From: a virus
IMG/VR virus record: IMGVR_UViG_3300042391_000634
Span: 248,001 to 312,000 of that record
Strand: one strand, 5' to 3'
Length of the DNA stretch: 64,000 nt
Shown: positions 43,983 through 51,965 of the stretch, one piece after another
Numbering within the stretch: position 1 is the first letter of the stretch
How the letters are laid out: every line of letters begins with the position of its first letter
The notes under the pieces: model-generated
Databases searched by the model: none
Told to the model about the DNA's origin: nothing
What the model saw: the letters and a program-made list of their open reading frames with translations, nothing else
Program-made: the position numbers and the translations under genes

Positions 43983-46105
43983 TGGGATACACACAATTTA
44001 ATGATGATGTTTTTGTAGTTGACTGCTGGCCGGATAATAAAGATAAAGAAAATGTTTTAAAAAAATTACTTACAAGTTTAAAGGTATATAATTGTCCCAT
44101 TATATTATGTGGACATTACCCTGTTTCACCTGAGATACAAGTATTGGCTGATTATTATCTATATGATGGTAATAATGATATATTATTAGAAAAGGATTTT
44201 GCTGAGTATGGTATTAATAGTGATAGATGGACAGATATGGGAACATATAAGTTAACCAATAAAATTGATTTTCATCATGACTATGCAATTTGGTTAACAA
44301 TGAAAAACGCTTTCAATCTTGTTAAACAATTAGGTAAACAATATATTCATTTTTTAGAGTATGATAATTTACCGGACGAAACACAATATCGACAAGCATT
44401 TATGGAATATATTAGAAGTAACGATGCGGTGGTTTATGAGTATTCAGAAGGTTCAACAAAAGAAAGTAATCCATATAGTTCGGCTTATATCTTTTCAATT
44501 AAGACAGATGTTGCGTTAAAGATGATTGGTCTTATTAATAGTAAAAAAGAATACTTTAAGGGTAAACCTGATAGATGGCAATTAGAAAAACAATTATATC
44601 AATCAATTAAAAAGGTTACCAATAGCATATTCGTTAGTAAGTATATTCCGAACGATAATGAACTTAACATTTTTGCGGTATGGAATAGAAATGGTATATT
44701 AAAAAACGGCGTTCGTTTACAAACATATTTGGGTGTAGACGACTCTGGTCAATTGTTTATTCATTTTATATCGGGGTTTTCAGAACAACCAGCAAATAAA
44801 GATTATTTAATTGAAGTTAACTATGGAACATATAAAAAATTCCATACGGTTAAAAAGGGAGAATACAAATTAGAAAGACTTGGTGAATATAAACAAAATG
44901 AGGTAGTTGAAGTACGTCATCAAGGATTGGAAATATTCACACAGGAACTTAAACACGAAATGAATGAGTTTAGAAGAAATAATAAATTATCAAGAAATAA
45001 CGTTAACACAAATAGAAAAACAAACATTTATTTTGTAGATGGTCCATTTGTTGAAATTGTTGAAGATGGTGATTATCTATATAATGTTCAATTTATAAAT
45101 AATAAAAATAATAAAATTGAATATGAATTAAACCTAAAGAGTAATAATTGGGCTAGATCGGCTAAAAAATACTACGTAGATTGGTTAATTAAAATTAAAG
45201 GTGTTGATAATGACTATTATCATGAACATCATATGAATTTAGAAAATAATAGGGTTATGATTTGTTTTGAATCAAAATCTTTAGGTGATAGTTTAGCTTG
45301 GATACCATATGTTGAGAAATTCAGGGTTAAAAATAAATGTAAAGTAATATGTTCTACATTTAATAATGATTTATTTAAGAATCAATACCCCGAAATTGAA
45401 TTTGTTTTACCCGGTAGTAATGTTAATAATATTAATGCACTTTATCGTTTAGGTTTATTTTATGATGATAAAAGACAAATAGATTATACCAAACATCAAA
45501 CAGATCCAAAGAAAGAACCTTTATTAAAAGTGGGGTCCGATATCTTGGGGTTAGATTATGAGGAAATTAAACCTAAATTGGCTAAATTAGGGAAGAAGAA
45601 AAAGAAAATGGTATCAATTGCGATTCATTCAACCGCTCAATGTAAATATTGGAATAACCCAACGGGTTGGCAGGATGTCGTAGATTACCTTAAAGCTAAG
45701 AATTATGAAGTCAGACTCCTATCAAGAGAAGAAGATGGATATATGGGTAACAAAAATCCAAAGGGTGTAACGATACAACCCACTAGTAAATTAACAGATA
45801 TCATAAAAGTGTTACAAGAATCTGAATTATTTATAGGTATAAGTAGTGGATTAAGTTGGTTATCATGGGCTTCAGATACACCTACAGTTATAATTTCAGG
45901 ATTTACTGATGTTGATTTAGAACCTACCGATGGTGTAACAAGAATAATCAATAAAAATGTATGTAATAGTTGTTGGTCTGACCATGAATTTAATCCAGGT
46001 AATTGGAATTGGTGTCCTGTTCATGAGAATACAGAAAGACAATTTGAATGTTCAAAAACTATTACAAGTGATGATGTTATATTAAGAATTGAAAAACTTT
46101 TATAA
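43982..46105 (+). CDS. GT-A-like domain fused to TibC-like O-heptosyltransferase
   Basis: Residues 1-255 form a GT-A-like region (VFVVDCWPDNKDKENVLKKL, then YIHFLEYDNLPDETQYRQAF, with Glu-Tyr-Asp at the DxD position). About 255-340 is a beta-rich linker. Residues 345-707 repeat the heptosyltransferase of 38337: YFVDGPFVEIVEDGDYLY, ESKSLGDSLAWIPYVEKF, CKYWNNPTGWQDVVDYL, LFIGISSGLSWLSWASD, and the Cys finger VCNSCWSDHEF, WNWCPV, FECSKTIT. The second transferase could extend the heptose made by the first. ATG overlaps the previous stop by one base. It ends the cluster before the fibre gene. Confidence 0.8.
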   Translation: MGYTQFNDDVFVVDCWPDNKDKENVLKKLLTSLKVYNCPIILCGHYPVSPEIQVLADYYLYDGNNDILLEKDFAEYGINSDRWTDMGTYKLTNKIDFHHDYAIWLTMKNAFNLVKQLGKQYIHFLEYDNLPDETQYRQAFMEYIRSNDAVVYEYSEGSTKESNPYSSAYIFSIKTDVALKMIGLINSKKEYFKGKPDRWQLEKQLYQSIKKVTNSIFVSKYIPNDNELNIFAVWNRNGILKNGVRLQTYLGVDDSGQLFIHFISGFSEQPANKDYLIEVNYGTYKKFHTVKKGEYKLERLGEYKQNEVVEVRHQGLEIFTQELKHEMNEFRRNNKLSRNNVNTNRKTNIYFVDGPFVEIVEDGDYLYNVQFINNKNNKIEYELNLKSNNWARSAKKYYVDWLIKIKGVDNDYYHEHHMNLENNRVMICFESKSLGDSLAWIPYVEKFRVKNKCKVICSTFNNDLFKNQYPEIEFVLPGSNVNNINALYRLGLFYDDKRQIDYTKHQTDPKKEPLLKVGSDILGLDYEEIKPKLAKLGKKKKKMVSIAIHSTAQCKYWNNPTGWQDVVDYLKAKNYEVRLLSREEDGYMGNKNPKGVTIQPTSKLTDIIKVLQESELFIGISSGLSWLSWASDTPTVIISGFTDVDLEPTDGVTRIINKNVCNSCWSDHEFNPGNWNWCPVHENTERQFECSKTITSDDVILRIEKLL

Positions 46106-46142
46106 TTTGGTGATTTTTTTCATTTAATTTAAAATTATCAAG

Positions 46143-46150
46143 TATTTATA
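46143..46150 (+). promoter_or_regulatory. TATTTATA element before the fibre gene
   Basis: CAAGTATTTATA (octamer 46143-46150), 19 bases before ATG 46170. It repeats the decamer found before 32280 and 48279. A candidate late promoter used for virion genes. Confidence 0.45.
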
Positions 46151-46169
46151 TGGGTAACAATTAAACCAT

Positions 46170-48197
46170 ATGAAAATATTTGACGCAAACATCTCTGGAT
46201 CACTAAACGTATCGGGCTCAGCCCATTTCTTTAATGATCTTACAGTAGACGGAACACTAAACGCCACCATCAGTGGAACATCCACAAACGCACTATCCTT
46301 AAACACAACGGGTTCCGCTCGTTTTGCTACAACAGGTAGTAACGTATTTAAAGCCGACCAAACAATTAGCGGTTCACTTTATGTGACTACCGATATAATA
46401 TTAAATGGACAATCATATACTGGACAAACTTCTGGTACATCAGGAACTAGTGGATCTAACGGTTCTTCAGGAACCTCAGGATCTAGTGGATCTAACGGTT
46501 CTTCAGGAACCTCAGGATCTAGTGGTTCAGATGGTTCTTCAGGAACTTCAGGAACATCAGGTTCTTCAGGATCTAACGGATCTAGTGGAACATCAGGTTC
46601 TTCAGGATCTAACGGATCTAGTGGAACATCAGGATCTAGTGGTTCTAACGGTTCTTCAGGAACATCAGGTTCTTCAGGATCTAACGGATCTAGTGGAACA
46701 TCAGGATCTAGTGGTTCTTCAGGAACATCAGGAACTAGTGGTTCTTCAGGAACTGCGGGTACATCAGGTTCTTCAGGTACCGTTACCTTATCAGGAACAC
46801 AAGACAATGGTTTATTAACACTTAATGGATCTTCTCCAAATGTGTCTGTAGAATCTAATTTAACATATGACGGATCTTTATTTAAGGTTAATTCAAACAC
46901 AACAATTACAGGTTCATTGACCATTACCGCAAACTTAAACGTTTTAGGTTCTTCATCAATCACATATACTACTGCATCTCAATTAAGAGTAAATGATAAT
47001 GTTATAACGGTTAATACCGCATCGCCAGGTGTAAGATTTGGTGGTTTATCTGTAATGGATAGTGGATCAAATAGTAGTACGGGATCTATATTTTGGGATT
47101 CATTAAATAACAGATGGGTATATCAACAAGAATCAGGATCATCTTACACAGGTGGTATCATAATGTCTGGTCCAAGAAACAATGGGGCTTTAGGAAGTGA
47201 AACTACTTTAACAAACAATAAAGTTGCAAAATCTACGGGTGGAGATCATCTTGGTGATAGTAATATCAGTGACGACGGAACGACGGTTACAATTAGTACA
47301 AATACAGAAATTACAGGTTCATTAAAGGTAACAAATGGTATCACAGGTACTTTAACAGGTAATATCACAGGTAATGCGGCAACGGTAACAACAAATGCTA
47401 ACTTAACAGGTAATGTAACCTCAGTTGGTAATTCAACGACAATAGCTGCGGGAGTTGTAACCGATTCAATGTTAGCTGGTTCTATATCAAACGCTAAATT
47501 AACTAACTCATCTGTAACGGTTTCGGCAGGAACAGGTATGAGTGGTGGTGGTGCGGTATCATTAGGTGGTACAGTGACATTAACAAACGCGGGTGTAACC
47601 TCAATCACAACAAATACAGGATTAAGTTCAAACGTAGGTGCAACAGGTGCGGTTACGATTACAAATACAATAACCAATAACAACCAATTAACAAATGGTG
47701 CGGGATATCTTTCAACCGCCGTAACCTCAGCAGTGGCTGGTACGGGTGTTGGGGTAAGTGCAGCAACAGGAGCCGTAACATTCTCAATCGGTCAAGCGGT
47801 AGCAACATCATCAAACGTTCAATTTAACTCATTGGGTGTAGGAACTGCGGGACCAGTAACAGCAGGTTTAATCAGAGCAACAAATGATGTTATTGCGTTC
47901 TACGGTTCTGATGAAAGACTAAAAGAAAACATCACACCAATTGAAAATTCCTTAGATATCTTAAAACAAATAAATGGTTATTACTTCGATTGGAAGGAAA
48001 TGCCAGGTATTCATGAGAACGAAGGTCATGATATAGGGGTTGTAGCACAAGAAATTGGTGCTGTTTTACCTGAAATCGTAACAACAAGAGAGAATGGTTA
48101 TATGGCCGTTAAATACGAAAAATTAGTTGCATTGTTAATTCAAACAAACAAAGAATTATTAAATCGTGTTGAGGCTTTAGAAGCTAAAATAAAATAA
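46170..48197 (+). CDS. Collagen-like tail fibre with peptidase S74 (endosialidase chaperone) domain
   Basis: The 675-residue protein starts with a beta-rich N-terminus (ISGSLNVSGSAHFFNDLTVD). It has about 38 Gly-x-y triplets with Ser, Thr, Asn and Asp but no Pro (about 87-206), then trimeric beta-prism-like repeats (SGSLTITANLNVLGSSSITY; GTLTGNITGNAATVTTNANL). Last is the intramolecular chaperone at about 575-675: FYGSDERLKENITPIENSLD, then GHDIGVVAQEIGAVLPEIV and a C-terminal coiled coil (LIQTNKELLNRVEALEAKIK). In S74 proteins the chaperone folds the trimer and cuts itself off at the Ser of SDERLKEN. It is the adsorption fibre. An 11-bp hairpin follows. Confidence 0.9.
   Translation: MKIFDANISGSLNVSGSAHFFNDLTVDGTLNATISGTSTNALSLNTTGSARFATTGSNVFKADQTISGSLYVTTDIILNGQSYTGQTSGTSGTSGSNGSSGTSGSSGSNGSSGTSGSSGSDGSSGTSGTSGSSGSNGSSGTSGSSGSNGSSGTSGSSGSNGSSGTSGSSGSNGSSGTSGSSGSSGTSGTSGSSGTAGTSGSSGTVTLSGTQDNGLLTLNGSSPNVSVESNLTYDGSLFKVNSNTTITGSLTITANLNVLGSSSITYTTASQLRVNDNVITVNTASPGVRFGGLSVMDSGSNSSTGSIFWDSLNNRWVYQQESGSSYTGGIIMSGPRNNGALGSETTLTNNKVAKSTGGDHLGDSNISDDGTTVTISTNTEITGSLKVTNGITGTLTGNITGNAATVTTNANLTGNVTSVGNSTTIAAGVVTDSMLAGSISNAKLTNSSVTVSAGTGMSGGGAVSLGGTVTLTNAGVTSITTNTGLSSNVGATGAVTITNTITNNNQLTNGAGYLSTAVTSAVAGTGVGVSAATGAVTFSIGQAVATSSNVQFNSLGVGTAGPVTAGLIRATNDVIAFYGSDERLKENITPIENSLDILKQINGYYFDWKEMPGIHENEGHDIGVVAQEIGAVLPEIVTTRENGYMAVKYEKLVALLIQTNKELLNRVEALEAKIK
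46430..46790 (+). repeat. In-frame Gly-x-Ser coding repeats in the fibre gene
   Basis: A run of 9-base (Gly-x-y) units built from a few longer blocks such as GGATCTAACGGTTCTTCAGG and its partner ending in ACATCAGGATCTAGTGG, reused several times with small changes. Ser codons alternate between TCA, TCT and AGT. The block pattern suggests unequal recombination that changes fibre length in whole codons. Confidence 0.85.
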
Positions 48198-48209
48198 TTA
48201 TATTAAATG

Positions 48210-48244
48210 ATACTCACCACGTCCTAAAAAAATGTGGTGAGTAT
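48210..48244 (+). terminator. 11-bp hairpin after the fibre gene
   Basis: ATACTCACCAC (48210-48220), 13-base loop, GTGGTGAGTAT (48234-48244), a perfect stem. Only TTTATAA follows, so it is a weak intrinsic terminator or an RNA-processing stem. Its right arm overlaps the TATTTATA element at 48242. Confidence 0.6.
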
Positions 48245-48249
48245 TTATA
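48242..48249 (+). promoter_or_regulatory. TATTTATA element before 48279
   Basis: GAGTATTTATAAC (octamer 48242-48249), 29 bases before the ATG at 48279. It shares AGTATTTATA with sites at 32253 and 46142 and is embedded in the right arm of a perfect hairpin. Confidence 0.4.
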
Positions 48250-48278
48250 ACAAAGAACTTAGTTAAAAGAAATATATC

Positions 48279-48497
48279 ATGGGTACAGTACCAGCAACGG
48301 GAACCGAAGTAAGTATGGGAAGAATTAGTGTAGTTTTAGGACTGGCAGCAACACCAGGTCAAGTACAAGTAGGTTTGAACTCAACTTTAGGTGTTGGTCG
48401 TAATAGGTCATATTCAGGAATTGCTAGTATCCCAAGTGGATCTGAAAGTGCTGAAGGAGCATCTTTCGGTGGTTTATCAGGTTCAGGTACATATTAA
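48279..48497 (+). CDS. Small virion-like protein
   Basis: The 72-residue protein is Gly/Ser/Ala-rich with no charged helix: MGTVPATGTEVSMGRISVVL, then VQVGLNSTLGVGRNRSYSGI, then SAEGASFGGLSGSGTY. The opening resembles short head- or tail-associated proteins with a VPxxG(T)xxSMGxIS pattern that I have seen beside phage fibre genes. It follows the fibre gene and has the same promoter-like element. Role inferred only from place and composition. Confidence 0.55.
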   Translation: MGTVPATGTEVSMGRISVVLGLAATPGQVQVGLNSTLGVGRNRSYSGIASIPSGSESAEGASFGGLSGSGTY

Positions 48498-48521
48498 TTT
48501 TACATTTTCACCTTTTTTTAT

Positions 48522-48529
48522 TATATTAT
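48522..48529 (+). promoter_or_regulatory. TATATTAT element before 48535
   Basis: TATATTAT (48522-48529) lies 5 bases before the ATG at 48535. Upstream there is a T-rich stretch (TTTT at 48498) but no TTTG at the usual 19-20 base distance. Probably a weaker member of the promoter family at 1977 and 40576. Confidence 0.35.
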
Positions 48530-48534
48530 AATGT

Positions 48535-48978
48535 ATGGATTTACGTTATAAGTGTCACCCCTCAAAATACGAATTACAATACGTTAAATGGAACGGAATT
48601 AACTTTGATAGAGAAAGACTCATCAAGTTTGTTAAACGTCTCAAATTGACGTATTTTTTGTGTTTTATACCCTATTACAGAAGGGAACATCAAATACTTA
48701 AGGAGATATTAAACACTTACGATATAGTTCGTATTCAAGGACTATTAGATGGGGATGAGAACATATTAAGAATGTGTTTTATTGAGAAATGGGCAAGGAT
48801 TGGTGCTGTAGATATCTTACTAACAAATACATATTCAAGATTAACATATACGACGATTAGTAATCTTCCAATTAAAGACTTTCAACTTATATCTAAAAGG
48901 GTTGAAGAAATGGTTGAAGCGGGTAGAAACATAACATATCAAAATAATACCATAACAGACAACATACCAGGATTATGA
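48535..48978 (+). CDS. Hypothetical protein
   Basis: The 147-residue protein is not recognised. It is basic and mixed alpha/beta: YKCHPSKYELQYVKWNGINF, FVKRLKLTYFLCFIPYYRRE, YDIVRIQGLLDGDENILRMC, and a Thr-rich LLTNTYSRLTYTTISNL. ATG at 48535 lies 5 bases after a TATATTAT box; another ATG 4 bases earlier is out of frame. It shares a 4-base ATGA overlap with the GT-A gene that follows, so the two are probably translated together. Confidence 0.55.
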   Translation: MDLRYKCHPSKYELQYVKWNGINFDRERLIKFVKRLKLTYFLCFIPYYRREHQILKEILNTYDIVRIQGLLDGDENILRMCFIEKWARIGAVDILLTNTYSRLTYTTISNLPIKDFQLISKRVEEMVEAGRNITYQNNTITDNIPGL

Positions 48979-49610
48979 GTAAATCAATCAACAATAGTTC
49001 AATGTGGGAGGTAAAACCACTTAAGTTATCAATATTAGTTCCAACGAGGGATACTGTTCATAGTCAGTTCTCTTATTGTATAACTCAATTATTTAATACA
49101 ACAAGAGAGGCGGGTATAGATGCTTATTTATTCTACGATTCAAGTACAATATTATTAAATCAAAGAAACAATCTTATTAAGAAAGCAAAGGAAGTAAATT
49201 CAGATTATGTCCTTTGGTTAGATAGTGATATGATGTTCCCACCAACCACAGCGTTACGTCTTTTAGAACACAATAAGGACATTGTGGCATGTAATTATAT
49301 GAGACGTTCAAAACCTCTTAAAACGGTTGCATACACCGATTTAAATGATTGGAATAGTTGGTTACCAATGGAAATACAGGAAGACCTCGTTAAAGTGGAG
49401 GGAGTAGGTATGGGATGTATGTTAATGAAATTAGATACATTCGATAAATTAGAAAAACCATATTTTGAATTTAGATATAAAGAAAACACCGAAGATTACT
49501 TCGGTGAAGACTTTATTCTATTAGGTAAGTTAAGAGAATTAGGATATGAAGTGTTTATTGATACATACTTAAGTATGATGGTTAAACATGTTGGTAATTA
49601 CGCCTTTTGA
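48975..49610 (+). CDS. GT-A glycosyltransferase
   Basis: The 211-residue protein has LKLSILVPTRDTVHSQFSYC, LLNQRNNLIKKAKEVNSDYV, LWLDSDMMFPPTTALRLLEH (the DSD metal site), and a late VEGVGMGCMLMKLDTFDKL and YFGEDFILLGKLRELGYEVF with the Glu-Asp pair. The order matches small phage GT2-like transferases, usually acting on virion or DNA-linked sugars. Its last 13 bases overlap the convergent gene on the other strand. Donor unknown. Confidence 0.75.
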   Translation: MSKSINNSSMWEVKPLKLSILVPTRDTVHSQFSYCITQLFNTTREAGIDAYLFYDSSTILLNQRNNLIKKAKEVNSDYVLWLDSDMMFPPTTALRLLEHNKDIVACNYMRRSKPLKTVAYTDLNDWNSWLPMEIQEDLVKVEGVGMGCMLMKLDTFDKLEKPYFEFRYKENTEDYFGEDFILLGKLRELGYEVFIDTYLSMMVKHVGNYAF

Positions 49611-50710
49611 TTTTTGTCGACAATTAACAAACTTAAATTACCATATTCATATAAACCTGGACTATAATCATCTATTGAAACTCTTATAGTGTTAATAACA
49701 TTAAAATCATCCTGAGTTAAGTCATCACCAACAAAAACTTTTATATCTACGTTATCGACATCCTCAAATTTAGATTTTAAATCATATCTTGTAAATTTCT
49801 TCTCGTTATCAATATAATTTTGAGGAATTTCATCTATTTCAATCTTATCAAAAAATGGTTCCAACAATTCAATATGTTTGGAACTACTTAATTTAACACC
49901 AACAACTTTCTTAACGTATGTAAAGTTATCTGTTGTTTGATAATCCATGGCATTAAACATAGGAATACTAATACCCCATTTTCTAATGAAATTTCTAATT
50001 GAATGAGCTTCAATGTCTTGACGTATGTTTTTCATTTCATCACTAAATCTTGATGTCTGTGAAACAAAATGATAAGTAATTGCACTATCACATGTTTTTA
50101 ATTCATATCCTTTTAATTTCGCACGAATTAAAAAGTCATCATCTTCACAAAAACATGGAACAAAACTAAATCCATCAAATCCACCTAAATCAATAAATGT
50201 TTTCTTATATGATGACATAAAGAAAACTGCACCATTATGTAGAGTATCACTATTTTTCCATTGTTTAACATAATCATTAAAATTTGAATCATCAAAATTA
50301 TTAAATCCCCTACCTAAATCTATTAACACCTTACCTGGTCTTTCGTGACCTTTAAAAATGGGTGGTTCGATTGTTGTATATGACAATATCATATTCTCAG
50401 TTAACAATCTTTCAATTGCCTCCAAGAAACCTTCACCGATAACCATATCGTTATGTATAAGAACAATCTTTTCAGTATCAACAAGATCAATACCGGCATT
50501 ATATGTTTCAGAAAAAGTTAAACGATCATCATCATGAAAGAAAGATAAATTTTCATCCATTAAAGATTGTAACCATTCTTTTGTACCATCACTTGAACCA
50601 CCACTACTAATAACTAATGGTGCATCGGGGTAAATTTCACGAAGTCTTTTATAACATTCTGTTGTTAAATCTAATTTATTGTAAACGGCTAAGACAAAGC
50701 TTATATTCAT
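49598..50710 (-). CDS. GT2 glycosyltransferase with C-terminal extension
   Basis: Residues 1-260 are a GT2 enzyme: ISFVLAVYNKLDLTTECYKR, VISSGGSSDGTKEWLQSLM, IVLIHNDMVIGEGFLEAIER (HND-M in place of DxD), FFMSSYKKTFIDLGGFDGFS, and PCFCEDDDFLIRAKLKGYEL (catalytic Glu-Asp-Asp). Residues 260-370 are an extra domain of unknown fold, rich in Asp and hydrophobic strands. It is the last gene of the 58.2-49.6 kb minus-strand cluster and overlaps the plus-strand GT-A gene tail to tail. No hairpin separates them. Confidence 0.8.
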   Translation of the reverse strand: MNISFVLAVYNKLDLTTECYKRLREIYPDAPLVISSGGSSDGTKEWLQSLMDENLSFFHDDDRLTFSETYNAGIDLVDTEKIVLIHNDMVIGEGFLEAIERLLTENMILSYTTIEPPIFKGHERPGKVLIDLGRGFNNFDDSNFNDYVKQWKNSDTLHNGAVFFMSSYKKTFIDLGGFDGFSFVPCFCEDDDFLIRAKLKGYELKTCDSAITYHFVSQTSRFSDEMKNIRQDIEAHSIRNFIRKWGISIPMFNAMDYQTTDNFTYVKKVVGVKLSSSKHIELLEPFFDKIEIDEIPQNYIDNEKKFTRYDLKSKFEDVDNVDIKVFVGDDLTQDDFNVINTIRVSIDDYSPGLYEYGNLSLLIVDKNQKA

Positions 50711-50728
50711 TTTATTATTTTTTAAGTT

Positions 50729-51352
50729 CTACACTTTTTTATTGTTAAATTTATTAAATTTCTTACAAATCGTTAATCCATGTCTATATGGAAACGATTC
50801 ATTATGGTCTTTTGGTTTTGTACCTAAGTCAATAACTTGATATCCAATATCAAAAAAATGATTAGACAAATCTCTTTCATCTGGTTGATGAATCCATCCA
50901 ACACCATTATAAAATGAATGACTGGTTGTTTTTTGATAATGTAAATTAGTATCGTGTAAAACCAAGACCGTATCATCGTCTATTATACCACATTCCACCA
51001 TGTTATTAAAAAAAGATAAGGAATAATTATAGTTATGACAATCAAAAAATACCATATCAACTCTATCTTTAATATCGTCTTTAACCACTCGTTCTACAGA
51101 TTTAATAATTGTTATATGATTAGGTGAAATTGGGGTTAGGTTAGTAATATCAATAGTATAAACAGTACCATCTGTGCCGACTGATTCTAAAAAGTTTTTT
51201 GCGGAATAACCATGAAGTCCCCCCACCTCAATTATTCTTTTAAAAACGCATGTTTTTATTATTGAAAATAAAACCAATGCTTCGTCGTCTTGAATTGGCC
51301 CTAAAACCATTTGACTAGGTTCTTGTGTAAGATGTTCTAAATTATATTTCAT
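50729..51352 (-). CDS. Class I SAM methyltransferase (Methyltransf_24-like)
   Basis: The 207-residue protein has RIIEVGGLHGYSAKNFL (motif I), VYTIDITNL (motif II), VDMVFFDCHNYNYSLSFF (motif IV region) and TVLVLHDTNLHYQ. The FxDCHxY and HDTN pairs recall Methyltransf_24 and cephalosporin-hydroxylase-like proteins. The start lies in an AAATG pentamer repeat that offers several ATGs; only the ATG at 51352 opens the long frame. Substrate unknown, presumably the glycan made by flanking transferases. Confidence 0.7.
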   Translation of the reverse strand: MKYNLEHLTQEPSQMVLGPIQDDEALVLFSIIKTCVFKRIIEVGGLHGYSAKNFLESVGTDGTVYTIDITNLTPISPNHITIIKSVERVVKDDIKDRVDMVFFDCHNYNYSLSFFNNMVECGIIDDDTVLVLHDTNLHYQKTTSHSFYNGVGWIHQPDERDLSNHFFDIGYQVIDLGTKPKDHNESFPYRHGLTICKKFNKFNNKKV

Positions 51353-51380
51353 TTCATTTCATTTCATTTTATTTTATTTT
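51346..51380. repeat. Pentanucleotide tandem repeat over a start codon
   Basis: Plus strand: four ATTTC units (51346-51365), then three ATTTT units (51366-51380). On the minus strand this reads AAAAT three times, then GAAAT four times, and holds the stop of one gene and the ATG of the next. Unit slippage would move the spacing between stop and start. Confidence 0.7.
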
Positions 51381-51965
51381 ATTATTAAAAACGTAAAACA
51401 TCATCCTCTCAAATTCCCAAGGAGATTGTTCTCTTTCTTCAGTTATTTTTTTACACTTCTCATAAAAAGAAATGTCTCTCATTCTTATTTGTTCTTTAGT
51501 CACACAAAATAAACAACCGGCAACAAACGGATATTCACCAATTGGAGGTGATGTAAATAATGATGACCATAATGTGTTGATGTTTAATACTGGTACGTGG
51601 TGAGGTAGACCGTTTGATTGACTTACCAATTTTTCTTTAAACACACCATTACTAAAAAAATGACAATCATCGATATTCAATTTACTATAACCTAATGAAT
51701 TAGGAAAAACATCTAATATCCAATCATAATTCTTAACGTGGTCAAATGGTTCAGCTTGAGTAAAGAAAACCCAATCAGATAAATTATTGTAATTAGTCAC
51801 GATGTGATGAAAATATGTGTGCATCTCCCTACCAACATTATCTAATTTAATAGTGTTTAAAATTTCAACATTTGATTTATTGTAAATGATAATTTTATAA
51901 TCCTTTACTTTATTTAACCAATTTAAATTTTCTTTATAGTATGATACAACTAATTCTTTTGTCAT
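51369..51965 (-). CDS. DUF3431 protein
   Basis: The 198-residue protein matches DUF3431: a VVSYYKENLNWLNKV opening, LDNVGREMHTYFHHIVTNYN (the NVGRE...Tyl block), LSDWVFFTQAEPFDH, and GEYPFVAGCLFCVTKEQIRM, then PWEFERMMFYVF. The family is found in bacteria and fungi near glycosyltransferases and looks like a GT-A-related fold, but no reaction is established. It begins one base after the epimerase gene ends, so it belongs to the same transcript. Confidence 0.75.
   Translation of the reverse strand: MTKELVVSYYKENLNWLNKVKDYKIIIYNKSNVEILNTIKLDNVGREMHTYFHHIVTNYNNLSDWVFFTQAEPFDHVKNYDWILDVFPNSLGYSKLNIDDCHFFSNGVFKEKLVSQSNGLPHHVPVLNINTLWSSLFTSPPIGEYPFVAGCLFCVTKEQIRMRDISFYEKCKKITEEREQSPWEFERMMFYVFNNKIK

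Noticed and set aside
46430-46790. CRISPR-like array
   Set aside because: The repeats are in-frame Gly-x-y codons with no unique spacers of regular length.
46405-46818. Plus-strand out-of-frame open frame within the fibre repeats
   Set aside because: It is the +1 reading of the same repeat units, Leu/Gln/Val-rich and without any domain.
46379-46963. Long minus-strand open frame of Pro/Glu/Asp repeats opposite the fibre gene
   Set aside because: It mirrors the Gly-x-Ser repeat codons of the fibre gene; stops are avoided only because of the repeat composition, and no start context or neighbours support it.
47246-47683. Minus-strand open frame opposite the fibre C-terminal half
   Set aside because: Val/Pro-rich mirror of Thr/Gly codons, inside a firmly assigned gene.
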